Shown one piece after another: positions 25,187 through 33,136 of a stretch of 64,000 bases of DNA. The notes under the pieces were generated by a model that worked only from the letters and a program-made list of their open reading frames with translations, made no database searches and was not told the origin of the DNA. The DNA is from Methylobacterium fujisawaense (GTDB taxonomy: Bacteria > Pseudomonadota > Alphaproteobacteria > Rhizobiales > Beijerinckiaceae), in contig NZ_JACJIM010000008.1 of assembly GCF_014138435.1 (NCBI RefSeq), positions 124,001 through 188,000 on the forward strand, read 5' to 3'. Each line of letters opens with the position of its first letter. Positions within the stretch are counted from its first letter, which is position 1. A program made the position numbers and the translations under genes.

Positions 25187-25744
25187 ATGGCGATCTTCTT
25201 CACCGCGGACACGCATTTCGGCGACCCGCACATCCTCCGCCACCGCGGGGCGCGGTTCGGCAGCCTCGAGGCCCACGACGAGGCCCTGGTCGCCGGGTGG
25301 AACGCCGTGGTCGGCCCGGAGGATGCCGTCTGGCATCTCGGCGACTTCGCCGCCCATGCGAGCCCCGCCCATTGCGCGGCGATCTTCGCGCGGCTGAACG
25401 GCACGAAGCGCCTGGTCCGGGGCAATCACGATTCGAACCGCGTCCTCGACCTGCCCTGGGCGGAGCCGCCGGTGGAGAGCGCCCGCCTCTCCGTCGCGGA
25501 CGCGCAGGGGCGGCCGCACCGCCTGTTCCTGTCGCACTACGCGCATCGGGCCTGGCCCGGGCTGTGGCGGGAGACGCGCCACCTCTATGGGCACAGCCAC
25601 GGCTGCCTCGCCGACACCACGCGCTCCTGCGATGTCGGCGTGGATGCCTGGAACGACCGTCCGGTCACCCTCGACGCCATCCTGATCCGCCAGGACGCGG
25701 CCGCGGGCGTGCCGGAGGAACTCGCGGCCCACGGCCTGCGCTGA
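25187..25744 (+). CDS. Calcineurin-like metallophosphoesterase
   Basis: A 185-aa single-domain phosphoesterase with all metal-binding blocks in order: D8-x-H10 (ADTHFGD), LGDF, GNHDS, SHYAH and GHSHG. This small cytosolic type usually hydrolyses phosphomonoesters or diesters; the substrate is unknown. The start is taken at the ATG at 25,187, since the family begins with the beta strand leading into DTH; the frame opens earlier (25,109), but those residues are not conserved-looking. It is divergent from the AlkA-like gene, with a 188-bp gap. Confidence 0.85.
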   Translation: MAIFFTADTHFGDPHILRHRGARFGSLEAHDEALVAGWNAVVGPEDAVWHLGDFAAHASPAHCAAIFARLNGTKRLVRGNHDSNRVLDLPWAEPPVESARLSVADAQGRPHRLFLSHYAHRAWPGLWRETRHLYGHSHGCLADTTRSCDVGVDAWNDRPVTLDAILIRQDAAAGVPEELAAHGLR

Positions 25745-25811
25745 TGACAGGCCGCCGGCGCGCGCTATCGTCCGCGGGAGACGCGAGATCCCGGCAGGAG
25801 GCCGCATCGCC

Positions 25812-26129
25812 ATGACCGACATCCCCGCCCCGCCGTCGGGCTGGACCGCCGCCGCGACGCAGGCCGCGGCAGAACTGGGCCTCGGCACCGATTGGGTCGC
25901 TCTCGCCGCGCCGGACTGGACGCGGCTCTGCCGACGGGCCGGCGAGATCGTCGCCGGCCAGGGTCACGCGCCTCCGGCCGGCTGGGAGGGCGCCCTGGCG
26001 CGCGCCCTCGGCCGCCCCGATCCGGCGGTGGCCCGGGACGAACTGGCCCGGGACGAGTTGGCCCAGGACGCCGCGAACACCGTGCTCGCCGAGCGGGGCG
26101 AGGTGTTCGCGCCGGAGGACGATGCGTGA
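25812..26129 (+). CDS. Hypothetical protein, 105 aa
   Basis: A small acidic protein with no signal peptide or membrane segment and no domain I recognise. It has good codon bias, and AGGAGG precedes the ATG by about ten bases, so it is very likely translated. Part of it is repetitive (RDELARDELAQD). It overlaps the possible upstream start of the NepR-like gene by eight bases, suggesting a two-gene transcript. Confidence 0.65.
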   Translation: MTDIPAPPSGWTAAATQAAAELGLGTDWVALAAPDWTRLCRRAGEIVAGQGHAPPAGWEGALARALGRPDPAVARDELARDELAQDAANTVLAERGEVFAPEDDA

Positions 26130-26448
26130 GGCGGACGACCCGGGCGCGCCTTCGCGCCGGCAGGTGGTTGCCGTCGCGGGGGTGCGGGCCGATGTAGAAG
26201 GCATGCCTTATCCCGAACGCCGGCGCGCAGCCCCGAGACCGACCGAACGCTATGGCCCCGGCCCGGCGCCCTCCGCCCTGCGCGTGGTTCCCCTCTCGAG
26301 CAGCCCGGTTCTCGACGCGCAGACGCGCCTGCGCCTCGGCCACCAGATGCGGGCGATGTACGATCCGGTGATCGACGAGGCTCTGGATCCCCGACTGGCG
26401 GAGCTGCTGCAGCAGCTCGACACGGACCGGGGCGGCGGTTCGACCTGA
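26122..26448 (+). CDS. nepR: NepR-like anti-sigma factor
   Basis: The C-terminal segment (about 70-100, LGHQMRAMYDPVIDEAL then LAELLQQLD) matches the NepR signature, two short helices that bind and block EcfG sigma factors in the alphaproteobacterial general stress response; phosphorylated PhyR releases that block. NepR proteins are usually 60-80 aa, so the ATG at 26,203 (81 aa) is a realistic alternative to the 108-aa start used here, where GGAGG stands only 3 nt upstream. The EcfG-type gene faces it across a 238-bp gap, not in the usual nepR-ecfG operon order. No phyR gene is in the window. It may be a second, non-canonical NepR. Confidence 0.75.
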   Translation: MREADDPGAPSRRQVVAVAGVRADVEGMPYPERRRAAPRPTERYGPGPAPSALRVVPLSSSPVLDAQTRLRLGHQMRAMYDPVIDEALDPRLAELLQQLDTDRGGGST

Positions 26449-26506
26449 GGTCTAGGCTGAGACCCACCTCTGCCCGGCACATCCGCCGGAGATGCGGGAA
26501 GAGGCC

Positions 26507-26542
26507 CCCATCGGTGGATCGGGGGGATGTCACACCGATGGG
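26507..26542. terminator. Hairpin between nepR-like and ecfG-like genes
   Basis: CCCATCGGTG (26,507-26,516) pairs perfectly with CACCGATGGG (26,533-26,542), a 10-bp stem with a 16-nt loop. It lies midway between two convergent genes and may serve as a bidirectional terminator. Confidence 0.45.
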
Positions 26543-26686
26543 AGCCGAGCCGAGTCGACGGATCGACCCAACCCGCTTCATATCGCCCAGGCGCCGGCCC
26601 GGACGCTTTCACCTAAGTCAAATTTCCTGCCGAATACGGCGGTCTGAGTGTCGAATTGGCTTATTCGACCGGGAGAATCGTCCCGA

Positions 26687-27448
26687 TCAGGCCGAGCTGC
26701 CGGTCACCGACAGCATGACCCCGTCGCTGCCGATCTCGGCTCCACTGTATCCGAGCATCCGCGCGAGCTGTTCGCGGGCGCGCCAGACGCGGCTCTTCAC
26801 GGTCCCGATCCGGCAGTTCATCACGGCGGCGGCCTCGTCATAGCTCAGGTTCTCGATCGCCACGAGAACCAGCGCCTCCCGCATCACCGGGGCGAGGCGG
26901 TCGAGGGCCGCGCGCACGTCCTGAAGATCGAGATGGCCCCCCTGCTCGGGAATGCTGGTCAGCCGCTCGGCATAGGTGCCGTCGGTGTCGGCGACCTCGC
27001 GGCCCTGCTTGCGGTGCTGGCTGTAGAAGACGTTCCGGAGGATCGTGAACAGCCACGCCTCCAGATTGGTGCCGGGGGTGAAGCCGCCGCGGCCGCGCCA
27101 GCCGCGCAGCAGGGTGTCCTGCACGAGATCGTCCGCCGCAGCCGGGTCGCGGGTCAGCGAGACCGCGAATCGGTGCAGCGCCGGCACCACCTCCAGCAGA
27201 CCCGCCCGGAACAGCTTGTCCCGCTCGCCCTCGGCCTGCGCGAGGGCCGTCTCCAGGCGCGCCAGCAGGTCGGCGAAGGGGTCCGAGGCGGGCTCCGACC
27301 CGAGGCCGATCCGGTCGTAGGCGCGGCCGAGCAGGGTGCCGAGATGGGCCCGCACGGCCTCCGGCAGGCCGTGGCGGGTCTCCGCCCCGGCCTCCTCTGC
27401 ACGATCCGTCACGGGATCGAGGAGCGATGAGCCTTCGGTGTCGGGCAT
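26687..27448 (-). CDS. EcfG-type sigma factor with NepR-like N-terminal extension
   Basis: A 253-aa ECF sigma factor. Region 2 (about 85-145) contains ADDLVQDTLLRGW and AWLFTILRNVF, and region 4 (about 180-232) contains LSYDEAAAVMNCRIGTVKSR, both typical of EcfG, the general stress sigma factor of alphaproteobacteria. The first 80 residues are an extra part not found in ordinary EcfG. Residues about 35-70 (LGTLLGRAYDRIG then FADLLARLETAL) read like a NepR domain, which would be an anti-sigma domain fused in cis. A NepR-like protein is encoded convergently at 26,122. The start ATG at 27,448 has a poor ribosome site. Assignment to EcfG is firm; the fused NepR-like domain is my inference. Confidence 0.87.
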   Translation of the reverse strand: MPDTEGSSLLDPVTDRAEEAGAETRHGLPEAVRAHLGTLLGRAYDRIGLGSEPASDPFADLLARLETALAQAEGERDKLFRAGLLEVVPALHRFAVSLTRDPAAADDLVQDTLLRGWRGRGGFTPGTNLEAWLFTILRNVFYSQHRKQGREVADTDGTYAERLTSIPEQGGHLDLQDVRAALDRLAPVMREALVLVAIENLSYDEAAAVMNCRIGTVKSRVWRAREQLARMLGYSGAEIGSDGVMLSVTGSSA

Positions 27449-27819
27449 ACGGTCCGGTCGTCGGCGAGTGGGCCGGTTGCGCCCATGGGACCGTTTGTGG
27501 CGTGCCCGGGCCGCCCATGCCGCAACATGGGTTAGCGCTTTTCCCGAAGGGGGCTCGGCCGCGGGGCCGCGCCGGCGCGCAGCGCCGTCGGGACGGGCCG
27601 GCCGATGCCGCCCGAGGTGCCGGTCACGACCGCCGACCCGCCGCTCAGGCGCGCCGATCAGGCCCTGCGTCCCGCGTTGCCGTCGTATTGCAACTGGACG
27701 GCGAACCCTTGCCCGCGCCGCGGTGTTTGCCTTCGCAGCTGCAGCCGGTCGGGTGCGCCGTCATGCGCGGCCGACTGGCCTGCGCCGACACGTCCGCCCG
27801 AACCCCGCCGAGGTCACCG
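27449..27819. other. Intergenic region, divergent ecfG-like and yihY
   Basis: This 371-bp region lies between the divergent sigma factor and YihY genes. Open frames cross it but have no plausible ribosome sites or protein-like content. I looked for the EcfG promoter pattern (GGAAC, spacer, CGTT) on both strands and found no convincing match. Confidence 0.35.
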
Positions 27820-29001
27820 ATGCCAGCCCCCGATCCAGCCCGCACCGCGGGTTCCGCTCCGGAGGGGAGCGCCTCGACGGTCTGGACGCTCGCCCTCGCC
27901 ACCGCGCTGATCGGCCTCGTCGCCCTTCCGCGCCGGACGGGGCCGCCGGCCCCACGCCCCGCCGACCGCTCCGGAGACCGCTCCGCCGGGCGGGACGGGG
28001 CGCGCCGGACATCGCCCTCGCACGCGGGCCAGGAGGCGCAGGCCGTCGCCCGGACCCAGGCCGATCGCGGGCGGGGGGCCTCGACGCCGGCCGAGATCCC
28101 CGCCAAGGGTTGGAAGGACATCGCGCTGCGGGCCTATCACGACATCGGCGAGAACCGCCTGTCGCTGATCGCGGCCGGCGTCACCTTCTTCACGCTCCTG
28201 GCGATCTTTCCCGCGGTGGCGGCCCTGGTCTCCTGCTACGGCCTCGTGGCGGATGCGGCGACCATCAACGACCAGCTCGCCAGCCTCCAGGGTATCCTGC
28301 CCCAGGGCGCCCTGGAGATCGTCGGCGACCAGGTGAAGCGGCTGAACGCGGAGGGCAACAGCACCCTCGGGCTCAGCCTGGTGTTCGGCGTCGTCCTGTC
28401 GGTGTGGAGCGCCAATGGCGGGGTGAAGCACGTCTTCGACGCCCTCAACCTCGTCTACAACGAGCGCGAGAAGCGCAACTTCTTCGTGCTCAACTTGGTC
28501 TCCCTCGCCTTCACGGCGGGCGCGCTGCTGTTCCTCGTCCTGGCGCTGGCCGCGGTGGTGGCGGTGCCGGTGATTCTCGCGTCTGTCGGGCTCGGCGCGG
28601 ATGCGTGGTGGCTGTCGCTGCTGCGGTGGCCGGTTCTGCTCCTGGCAGTCCTGCTCGGGCTCGCCCTGCTCTACCGCTACGGGCCGAGCCGGGACGCGCC
28701 GCGCTGGCGCTGGGTCACGCCCGGGGGCGCCCTGGCGGCTGTGCTGTGGCTCGGCGCATCGGTGCTGTTCTCTTGGTACGTCGCCCATTTCGGCAGCTAC
28801 AACAAGACCTACGGCTCCCTCGGTGCGGCGGTCGGGTTCATGACATGGATCTGGCTCTCGACCATGATCATGCTGGCCGGCGCCCAGGTGAACGCCGAGA
28901 TGGAGCACCAGACCGCCGAGGACACCACCGTCGGCGCGCCCCAGCCCCTGGGCACGCGCCGGGCACGCATGGCCGATACGGTGGGCGCCGCCGCGGACTA
29001 G
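27820..29001 (+). CDS. YihY/virulence factor BrkB family membrane protein
   Basis: A 393-aa inner-membrane protein. After a Pro/Arg-rich cytosolic N-terminus (about 1-90), the YihY core follows, with family-typical motifs such as ENRLSLIAAGVTFF, about six transmembrane helices, and the closing GSYNKTYGSLGAAVGFM and AGAQVNAEMEH segments. The family was once mis-annotated as ribonuclease BN; its role is unclear, possibly transport or envelope integrity. The start at 27,820 follows a GAGG ribosome site; the frame is open further upstream without coding character. It is divergent from the sigma factor gene and may belong to the stress regulon, which I could not confirm. Confidence 0.85.
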   Translation: MPAPDPARTAGSAPEGSASTVWTLALATALIGLVALPRRTGPPAPRPADRSGDRSAGRDGARRTSPSHAGQEAQAVARTQADRGRGASTPAEIPAKGWKDIALRAYHDIGENRLSLIAAGVTFFTLLAIFPAVAALVSCYGLVADAATINDQLASLQGILPQGALEIVGDQVKRLNAEGNSTLGLSLVFGVVLSVWSANGGVKHVFDALNLVYNEREKRNFFVLNLVSLAFTAGALLFLVLALAAVVAVPVILASVGLGADAWWLSLLRWPVLLLAVLLGLALLYRYGPSRDAPRWRWVTPGGALAAVLWLGASVLFSWYVAHFGSYNKTYGSLGAAVGFMTWIWLSTMIMLAGAQVNAEMEHQTAEDTTVGAPQPLGTRRARMADTVGAAAD

Positions 29002-29408
29002 CGCCGCACCCGGTCCGGCGCGAACGGTCTTTCCGAGCGACCCGCGCGTACGATCTGCGCGAACAACCTGCGCGGGCGCACCGGATCGACGCGTCCCCCG
29101 TCCTCAAGCCCGGGAACGACGACTTAACACAGGTTGGCGCACGTTTTTCTGCTGCAGGCACAAGCCGATCAAGATGATCCGGACTTCGATGTTCGGATGA
29201 CGGTTTGGTCCCTGCCGATAGAAATATCCTTGTCCCATTATTTCACCGATACCCCCGGCGGCACCGTCGTGCGGGACGCTTCGGACGCGCGCGACGTCCC
29301 CCGGTCCCGTGCACTTGGCCGCGACGCGGCCGAATCTCCGGTCGGGCCCGTCTCCCTCCCGAGGGTCGCCGACACGCCGGTGTCGCGGTGATCTGACCGG
29401 AGGGGGAC
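29002..29408. other. Intergenic region upstream of the Crp/Fnr gene
   Basis: About 407 bp without a gene. The part from about 29,120 to 29,260 is clearly more AT-rich than the surroundings and probably contains the promoter of the Crp/Fnr gene. I could not place a confident -35/-10 pair. Confidence 0.35.
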
Positions 29409-30119
29409 GTGGAGAACCCGTTCGTGCGGAAGATGGAGCGGCACGTCCGGCTCGCACCCGAGGACCGCGCGGTCCTCGACGGGCTGGGGCGCCAGCACGT
29501 CCGCCATGTCGCGGCCCGTCAGGATATCGAAGGGCAGCAGAGCGACCCGTCCCACACGCACCTCATCCTCGACGGCTGGGCCTGCCGGTACAAGCAGTTT
29601 CCGGACGGGCGGCGGGCGATCGTCGCGCTGCTCCTGCCGGGCGACCTGTGCGATCCGTTCGTCTTCCGCCGGGCGCACATGGACCACGCCATCGGCGCGC
29701 TGACCTCCGTCACCGTCGCCCGGATCGCGCCGGACCAGCTCGGCGACGCGATCCGCGGCCGGCCGGCCGTGGAGGAATGCCTGTGGCGGGAGATGCTCGC
29801 CACCACGGCCCTCCACCGGGAGTGGATCGCCAGCGTCGGCCGGCGCTCGGCGATCGAGCGGCTGGCGCACCTGTTCTGCGAGCTGCACCTGCGGCTGGCA
29901 CGCGTCGGCCTCGCGGACGGGATGACGCTGCCGATGCCGGTGACCCAGCCCGATCTCGCCGATGCCCTCGGCCAGACGAGCGTGCACATCAACCGCACCC
30001 TGAAGGAGCTGCGCATCAGCGGCCTCGTCGCCCTGCGCAGCCGGCGCCTGACGATCCGCGACCTCGACGGGCTGATGGAGCGGGGGCTGTTCGATCCGGC
30101 CTATCTGCAGCTGTCCTGA
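29409..30119 (+). CDS. Crp/Fnr family transcription regulator
   Basis: A 236-aa regulator with an N-terminal cyclic-nucleotide-binding-like beta-barrel (about 20-115) and a C-terminal winged helix-turn-helix (about 179-204, TQPDLADALGQTSVHINRTL). The FNR iron-sulfur cysteine cluster is missing, so it is not a classical oxygen sensor; the ligand is unknown. It starts at a GTG preceded by GGAGG at 5 nt. It stands 111 bp upstream of larC on the same strand. In Lactiplantibacillus plantarum the lar operon is controlled by LarR, also of the Crp/Fnr family, so a similar local role is plausible but inferred. Many alphaproteobacterial paralogues of this type exist. Confidence 0.87.
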   Translation: MENPFVRKMERHVRLAPEDRAVLDGLGRQHVRHVAARQDIEGQQSDPSHTHLILDGWACRYKQFPDGRRAIVALLLPGDLCDPFVFRRAHMDHAIGALTSVTVARIAPDQLGDAIRGRPAVEECLWREMLATTALHREWIASVGRRSAIERLAHLFCELHLRLARVGLADGMTLPMPVTQPDLADALGQTSVHINRTLKELRISGLVALRSRRLTIRDLDGLMERGLFDPAYLQLS

Positions 30120-30230
30120 CCGGCGCGGGCGATACGCCGCGGCCCCGCAGGCCGGCCGAACCTTGCCGCGGAACCGCCGCGGCCGATCTGAGGCGGACCT
30201 CCCTCCCGGCACGGGCCCGCGCGACACACG

Positions 30231-31544
30231 ATGCACATCCACCTCGACGCGCTCGGCGGCGTGGCCGGCGACATGTTCGCCGCCGCCCTGCTGGACGCCT
30301 TCCCCGAGCATCAGGCCGGCGTCTCCGCCAGCATCCGGGCGGTCGACGGGCGCATCGCCTGCGCGGTCCGGGCGCACAATGACGGGATCCTCAGCGGCGC
30401 GCGCTTCGCCGTTTCGGCCCCCGGGGTGGAGCCCGGACCCGCGCCGCACCGACACGACCACCCGGCACGCCACGACCATCCGCATCCCCACGATCACGCC
30501 CACGATCACGCCCATGATGACGGCCACGGTCACGGCGATGGCCACGATCAGGGTCACGGTCACGGACACCGGCCCTGGTCGGAGATCCGCGCCGCGCTGG
30601 AGGCGGCGGATCTCGCGCCGGCGGTCCGGGCGCAGGCCCTCGCCATCTTCGGCCACCTCGCCGCGGCCGAGGCCCGGGTCCACGGCATCGCGGTCGAGGC
30701 GGTGGCGTTCCACGAGGTCGGCGCCTTCGATTCCATCGCCGACATCGTCGCCGCCGCCCACCTGATCGCCGCGCTGGGGGTGCGGAGCTGGAGCGTTTCG
30801 GCTCTGCCGCTGGGCTCCGGCCGGGTGCGGACCCAGCACGGTCCCCTCCCCGTCCCGGCCCCCGCCACGACGCTGCTCCTCGAGGGCTTTTCGACCCTCG
30901 ACGACGGCGTGCCCGGCGAGCGCGTCACCCCCACCGGCGCGGCGATCCTGCGCCATCTCTGCGGCGAAGACCCCGGGCGGGGCCGTCCGCGGGGCATTCT
31001 CGGGCGCACCGGCATCGGGTTCGGCACCAAGGTCCTGCCGGGCCTGAGCAACTGCCTGCGCGTCCTGGTGCTGGATGAGGCGGCCGCCCGTCCCGGCCGG
31101 CGGGACCTCGCGGTGATCGCCTTCGAGATCGACGACCAGTCCGGCGAGGATCTCGCCATGGGCCTCGACCGGCTGCGGGGTGAGCCCGGAATCCTGGACG
31201 TCGTGCAGGCGCCGGTCCTCGGCAAGAAGGGCCGGATGATGGCCCGGATCCAGGTTCTGGTCCGCCCGGAGAGCCTGGAGGCGGCGATCGCGGCCTGCTT
31301 CCGGGAGACCACCACGATCGGCCTGCGCTACCATCGGGTCGAGGGGGCGGTGCTCGACCGCGAGGCCCGCACGGTGGATCATGCGGGCCGACCCGTCCGG
31401 GTGAAGGTCGTGGACCGCCCCGGCGGGCGCACCGCCAAGGCCGAGGCCGACGATGCCCGCGACCACGCGGGTCACGCCGCACGGGCGCGCTTGCGCCGCG
31501 AGGCCGAGCGCCTCGCCCTGACTGTGCCGGAGGAGGAGCGGTGA
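30231..31544 (+). CDS. larC: LarC, nickel insertase for the nickel-pincer cofactor
   Basis: A 437-aa LarC-family (former DUF111) protein that inserts nickel into pyridinium-3,5-bisthiocarboxylic acid mononucleotide in a CTP-dependent step to complete the cofactor of lactate racemase LarA. It opens with the family motif HIHLDALGGVAGDMF. A very His-rich stretch (about 73-113, repeated HDH/HGH) is likely a nickel store or binding site. The middle has VHGIAVEAVAFHEVGAFDSIADIV and PTGAAIL, typical of the family. It is full-length with no frameshift, unlike the L. plantarum gene, which is split. It overlaps larE by four bases (GTGA). Confidence 0.92.
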   Translation: MHIHLDALGGVAGDMFAAALLDAFPEHQAGVSASIRAVDGRIACAVRAHNDGILSGARFAVSAPGVEPGPAPHRHDHPARHDHPHPHDHAHDHAHDDGHGHGDGHDQGHGHGHRPWSEIRAALEAADLAPAVRAQALAIFGHLAAAEARVHGIAVEAVAFHEVGAFDSIADIVAAAHLIAALGVRSWSVSALPLGSGRVRTQHGPLPVPAPATTLLLEGFSTLDDGVPGERVTPTGAAILRHLCGEDPGRGRPRGILGRTGIGFGTKVLPGLSNCLRVLVLDEAAARPGRRDLAVIAFEIDDQSGEDLAMGLDRLRGEPGILDVVQAPVLGKKGRMMARIQVLVRPESLEAAIAACFRETTTIGLRYHRVEGAVLDREARTVDHAGRPVRVKVVDRPGGRTAKAEADDARDHAGHAARARLRREAERLALTVPEEER

Positions 31545-32362
31545 CGCGCCAGAAACTCGAAGCCGTCCTGGCGGGACTCGGCCCCGTCGCCGTGGCGGTG
31601 AGCGGCGGGGTCGACAGCCTGACCCTCGCCACCCTCGCCCACCGGCTGGCGCCGGGCACGACCCTGGTGGTGCACGCGGTCTCGCCGGCCGTGCCGGAGG
31701 AGGCGACCGCGCGGGTCCGCGCCGAGGGCGCCCGCGAGGGCTGGACCCTGCGGGTGATCGAGGCCGGCGAGTTCGCCGACCCGGCCTACCGGGCCAACCC
31801 GGTCAACCGCTGCTTCTTCTGCAAGACCAACCTGTACGGGGCGGTCCGGCAGGTGACCGACCGGCAGATCCTCTCGGGCGCCAACCGCGACGACCTCGGC
31901 GAGTACCGCCCCGGCCTCGACGCCGCCCGGGAGCACGGCGTGCGCCACCCCTACGTGGAGGCGGGGTTCGACAAGGCTTCCGTGCGGGCGCTCGCCCGCG
32001 ACCTCGGCCTCGGCGCCGTGGCGGAGCTGCCGGCGGCCCCGTGCCTGTCGAGCCGGGTCGAGACCGGCATCCCGATCGAGCCGGAGACGCTGGGCTTCAT
32101 CCACGCCGTCGAGCGGCTGGTGGGGGGCGCCCTCGCTGCGGGGACCGGCGCCAAGCGGGCGGTCCGCTGCCGGGTGCGCGCCGAGGGCGTGGTGGTGGAA
32201 CTCGATCCCGGGAGCTTGGCGGCCCTCGACGCGGACAGCCGCGCCGAACTCGGGGCCGGGATCCGGGAGATCGCACCGGCGCGTCTCGCCGGCCCGGTCC
32301 GGTTCGCGCCCTACCGGGTCGGCAGCGCCTTCCTGGTGCAGCAGGGGGAGGCCCGCTCGTGA
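31541..32362 (+). CDS. larE: LarE, ATP-dependent sulfur transferase
   Basis: A 273-aa PP-loop ATPase with the signature SGGVDS (21-26). LarE adenylates the carboxylates of pyridinium-3,5-biscarboxylic acid mononucleotide and replaces them with thiocarboxylates. The conserved C168 in APCLSSR corresponds to the cysteine that L. plantarum LarE sacrifices as sulfur donor; C91 and C94 (NRCFFCK) are further conserved cysteines. Whether this enzyme uses a sacrificial cysteine or an iron-sulfur cluster cannot be told by eye. The GTG start overlaps the larC stop, and its own stop overlaps larB (GTGA), so the three are translationally coupled. Confidence 0.92.
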   Translation: MTRQKLEAVLAGLGPVAVAVSGGVDSLTLATLAHRLAPGTTLVVHAVSPAVPEEATARVRAEGAREGWTLRVIEAGEFADPAYRANPVNRCFFCKTNLYGAVRQVTDRQILSGANRDDLGEYRPGLDAAREHGVRHPYVEAGFDKASVRALARDLGLGAVAELPAAPCLSSRVETGIPIEPETLGFIHAVERLVGGALAAGTGAKRAVRCRVRAEGVVVELDPGSLAALDADSRAELGAGIREIAPARLAGPVRFAPYRVGSAFLVQQGEARS

Positions 32363-33039
32363 GCGTCGCTGAAGAATTCACCCTCGACTTCGCCCGGTCG
32401 GAGCGGATCGGGCTGGAGGAGGCGATCTTCTGCGCCGGCAAGAGCCCTGAGCAGATCGACGCGATCCTGGAGTCCGCCCGCGCCCGGGGCGCCTCGCTCC
32501 TCCTCACCCGCCTCGATCCGGAGAAGCGCGACCGGCTCGATGCGGCGGCCCGCCTCGACTATTGCCCGGTCTCCCGGACGGCGGTGTTCGGCGAGGCGCC
32601 CCGGATCACGGGCCCGGCCCGGGTTGCCGTGGTGGCGGCCGGCACCTCGGACGTGCCCGTCGCCCGCGAGGCCCTGCGGGTGCTGGCCTATGCCGGCCGG
32701 GCCGCCGCGCTCTTCGCCGATGTCGGCGTCGCCGGCCTGTGGCGGCTGACCACGCGGATCGAGGAGATCCGCGCGCATCCGGTGGTGATCGTCGCCGCCG
32801 GCATGGATGCGGCGCTGCCGAGCGTCGTCGGCGGCCTCGTGGCCGGCGCGGTGATCGCGGTCCCGACCTCCGTGGGCTACGGCGTCGCCGCGGGCGGCCG
32901 CGCCGCCCTCGACGCCGTGCTGGCGAGCTGCGCCCCCGGCATCACGGTGGTCAACATCGACAACGGCTACGGCGCCGCCTGCGCCGCCCTGCGCCTGCTC
33001 CACGCGGCAGGACGCCTCGCCGCGGAGACCGAACGATGA
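32359..33039 (+). CDS. larB: LarB, nicotinic acid adenine dinucleotide carboxylase/hydrolase
   Basis: A 226-aa PurE-like protein. LarB carboxylates the pyridinium ring of NaAD and cleaves the phosphoanhydride to give pyridinium-3,5-biscarboxylic acid mononucleotide, the first step of nickel-pincer cofactor synthesis. The PurE-like core contains VAAGTSDVPVA, VVIVAAGMDAALPSVVGG and TSVGYG. The GTG start overlaps the larE stop; the frame is open upstream only as a shadow of larE. No larA gene follows: the next gene encodes an aldo/keto reductase. Confidence 0.91.
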   Translation: MSVAEEFTLDFARSERIGLEEAIFCAGKSPEQIDAILESARARGASLLLTRLDPEKRDRLDAAARLDYCPVSRTAVFGEAPRITGPARVAVVAAGTSDVPVAREALRVLAYAGRAAALFADVGVAGLWRLTTRIEEIRAHPVVIVAAGMDAALPSVVGGLVAGAVIAVPTSVGYGVAAGGRAALDAVLASCAPGITVVNIDNGYGAACAALRLLHAAGRLAAETER

Positions 33040-33136
33040 GCCGGCGCGAGCCGTTATCCCACGCCACACGGCAGGCAGCAGCCCCGACACGGTGCCGGCC
33101 GGCCCCGATCCCCACATCCTCGAACGGAGACAGCCG

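Noticed and set aside
27449..27819. EcfG-dependent promoter for the sigma factor or yihY
   Set aside because: No GGAAC/CGTT pair with correct spacing could be found on either strand.
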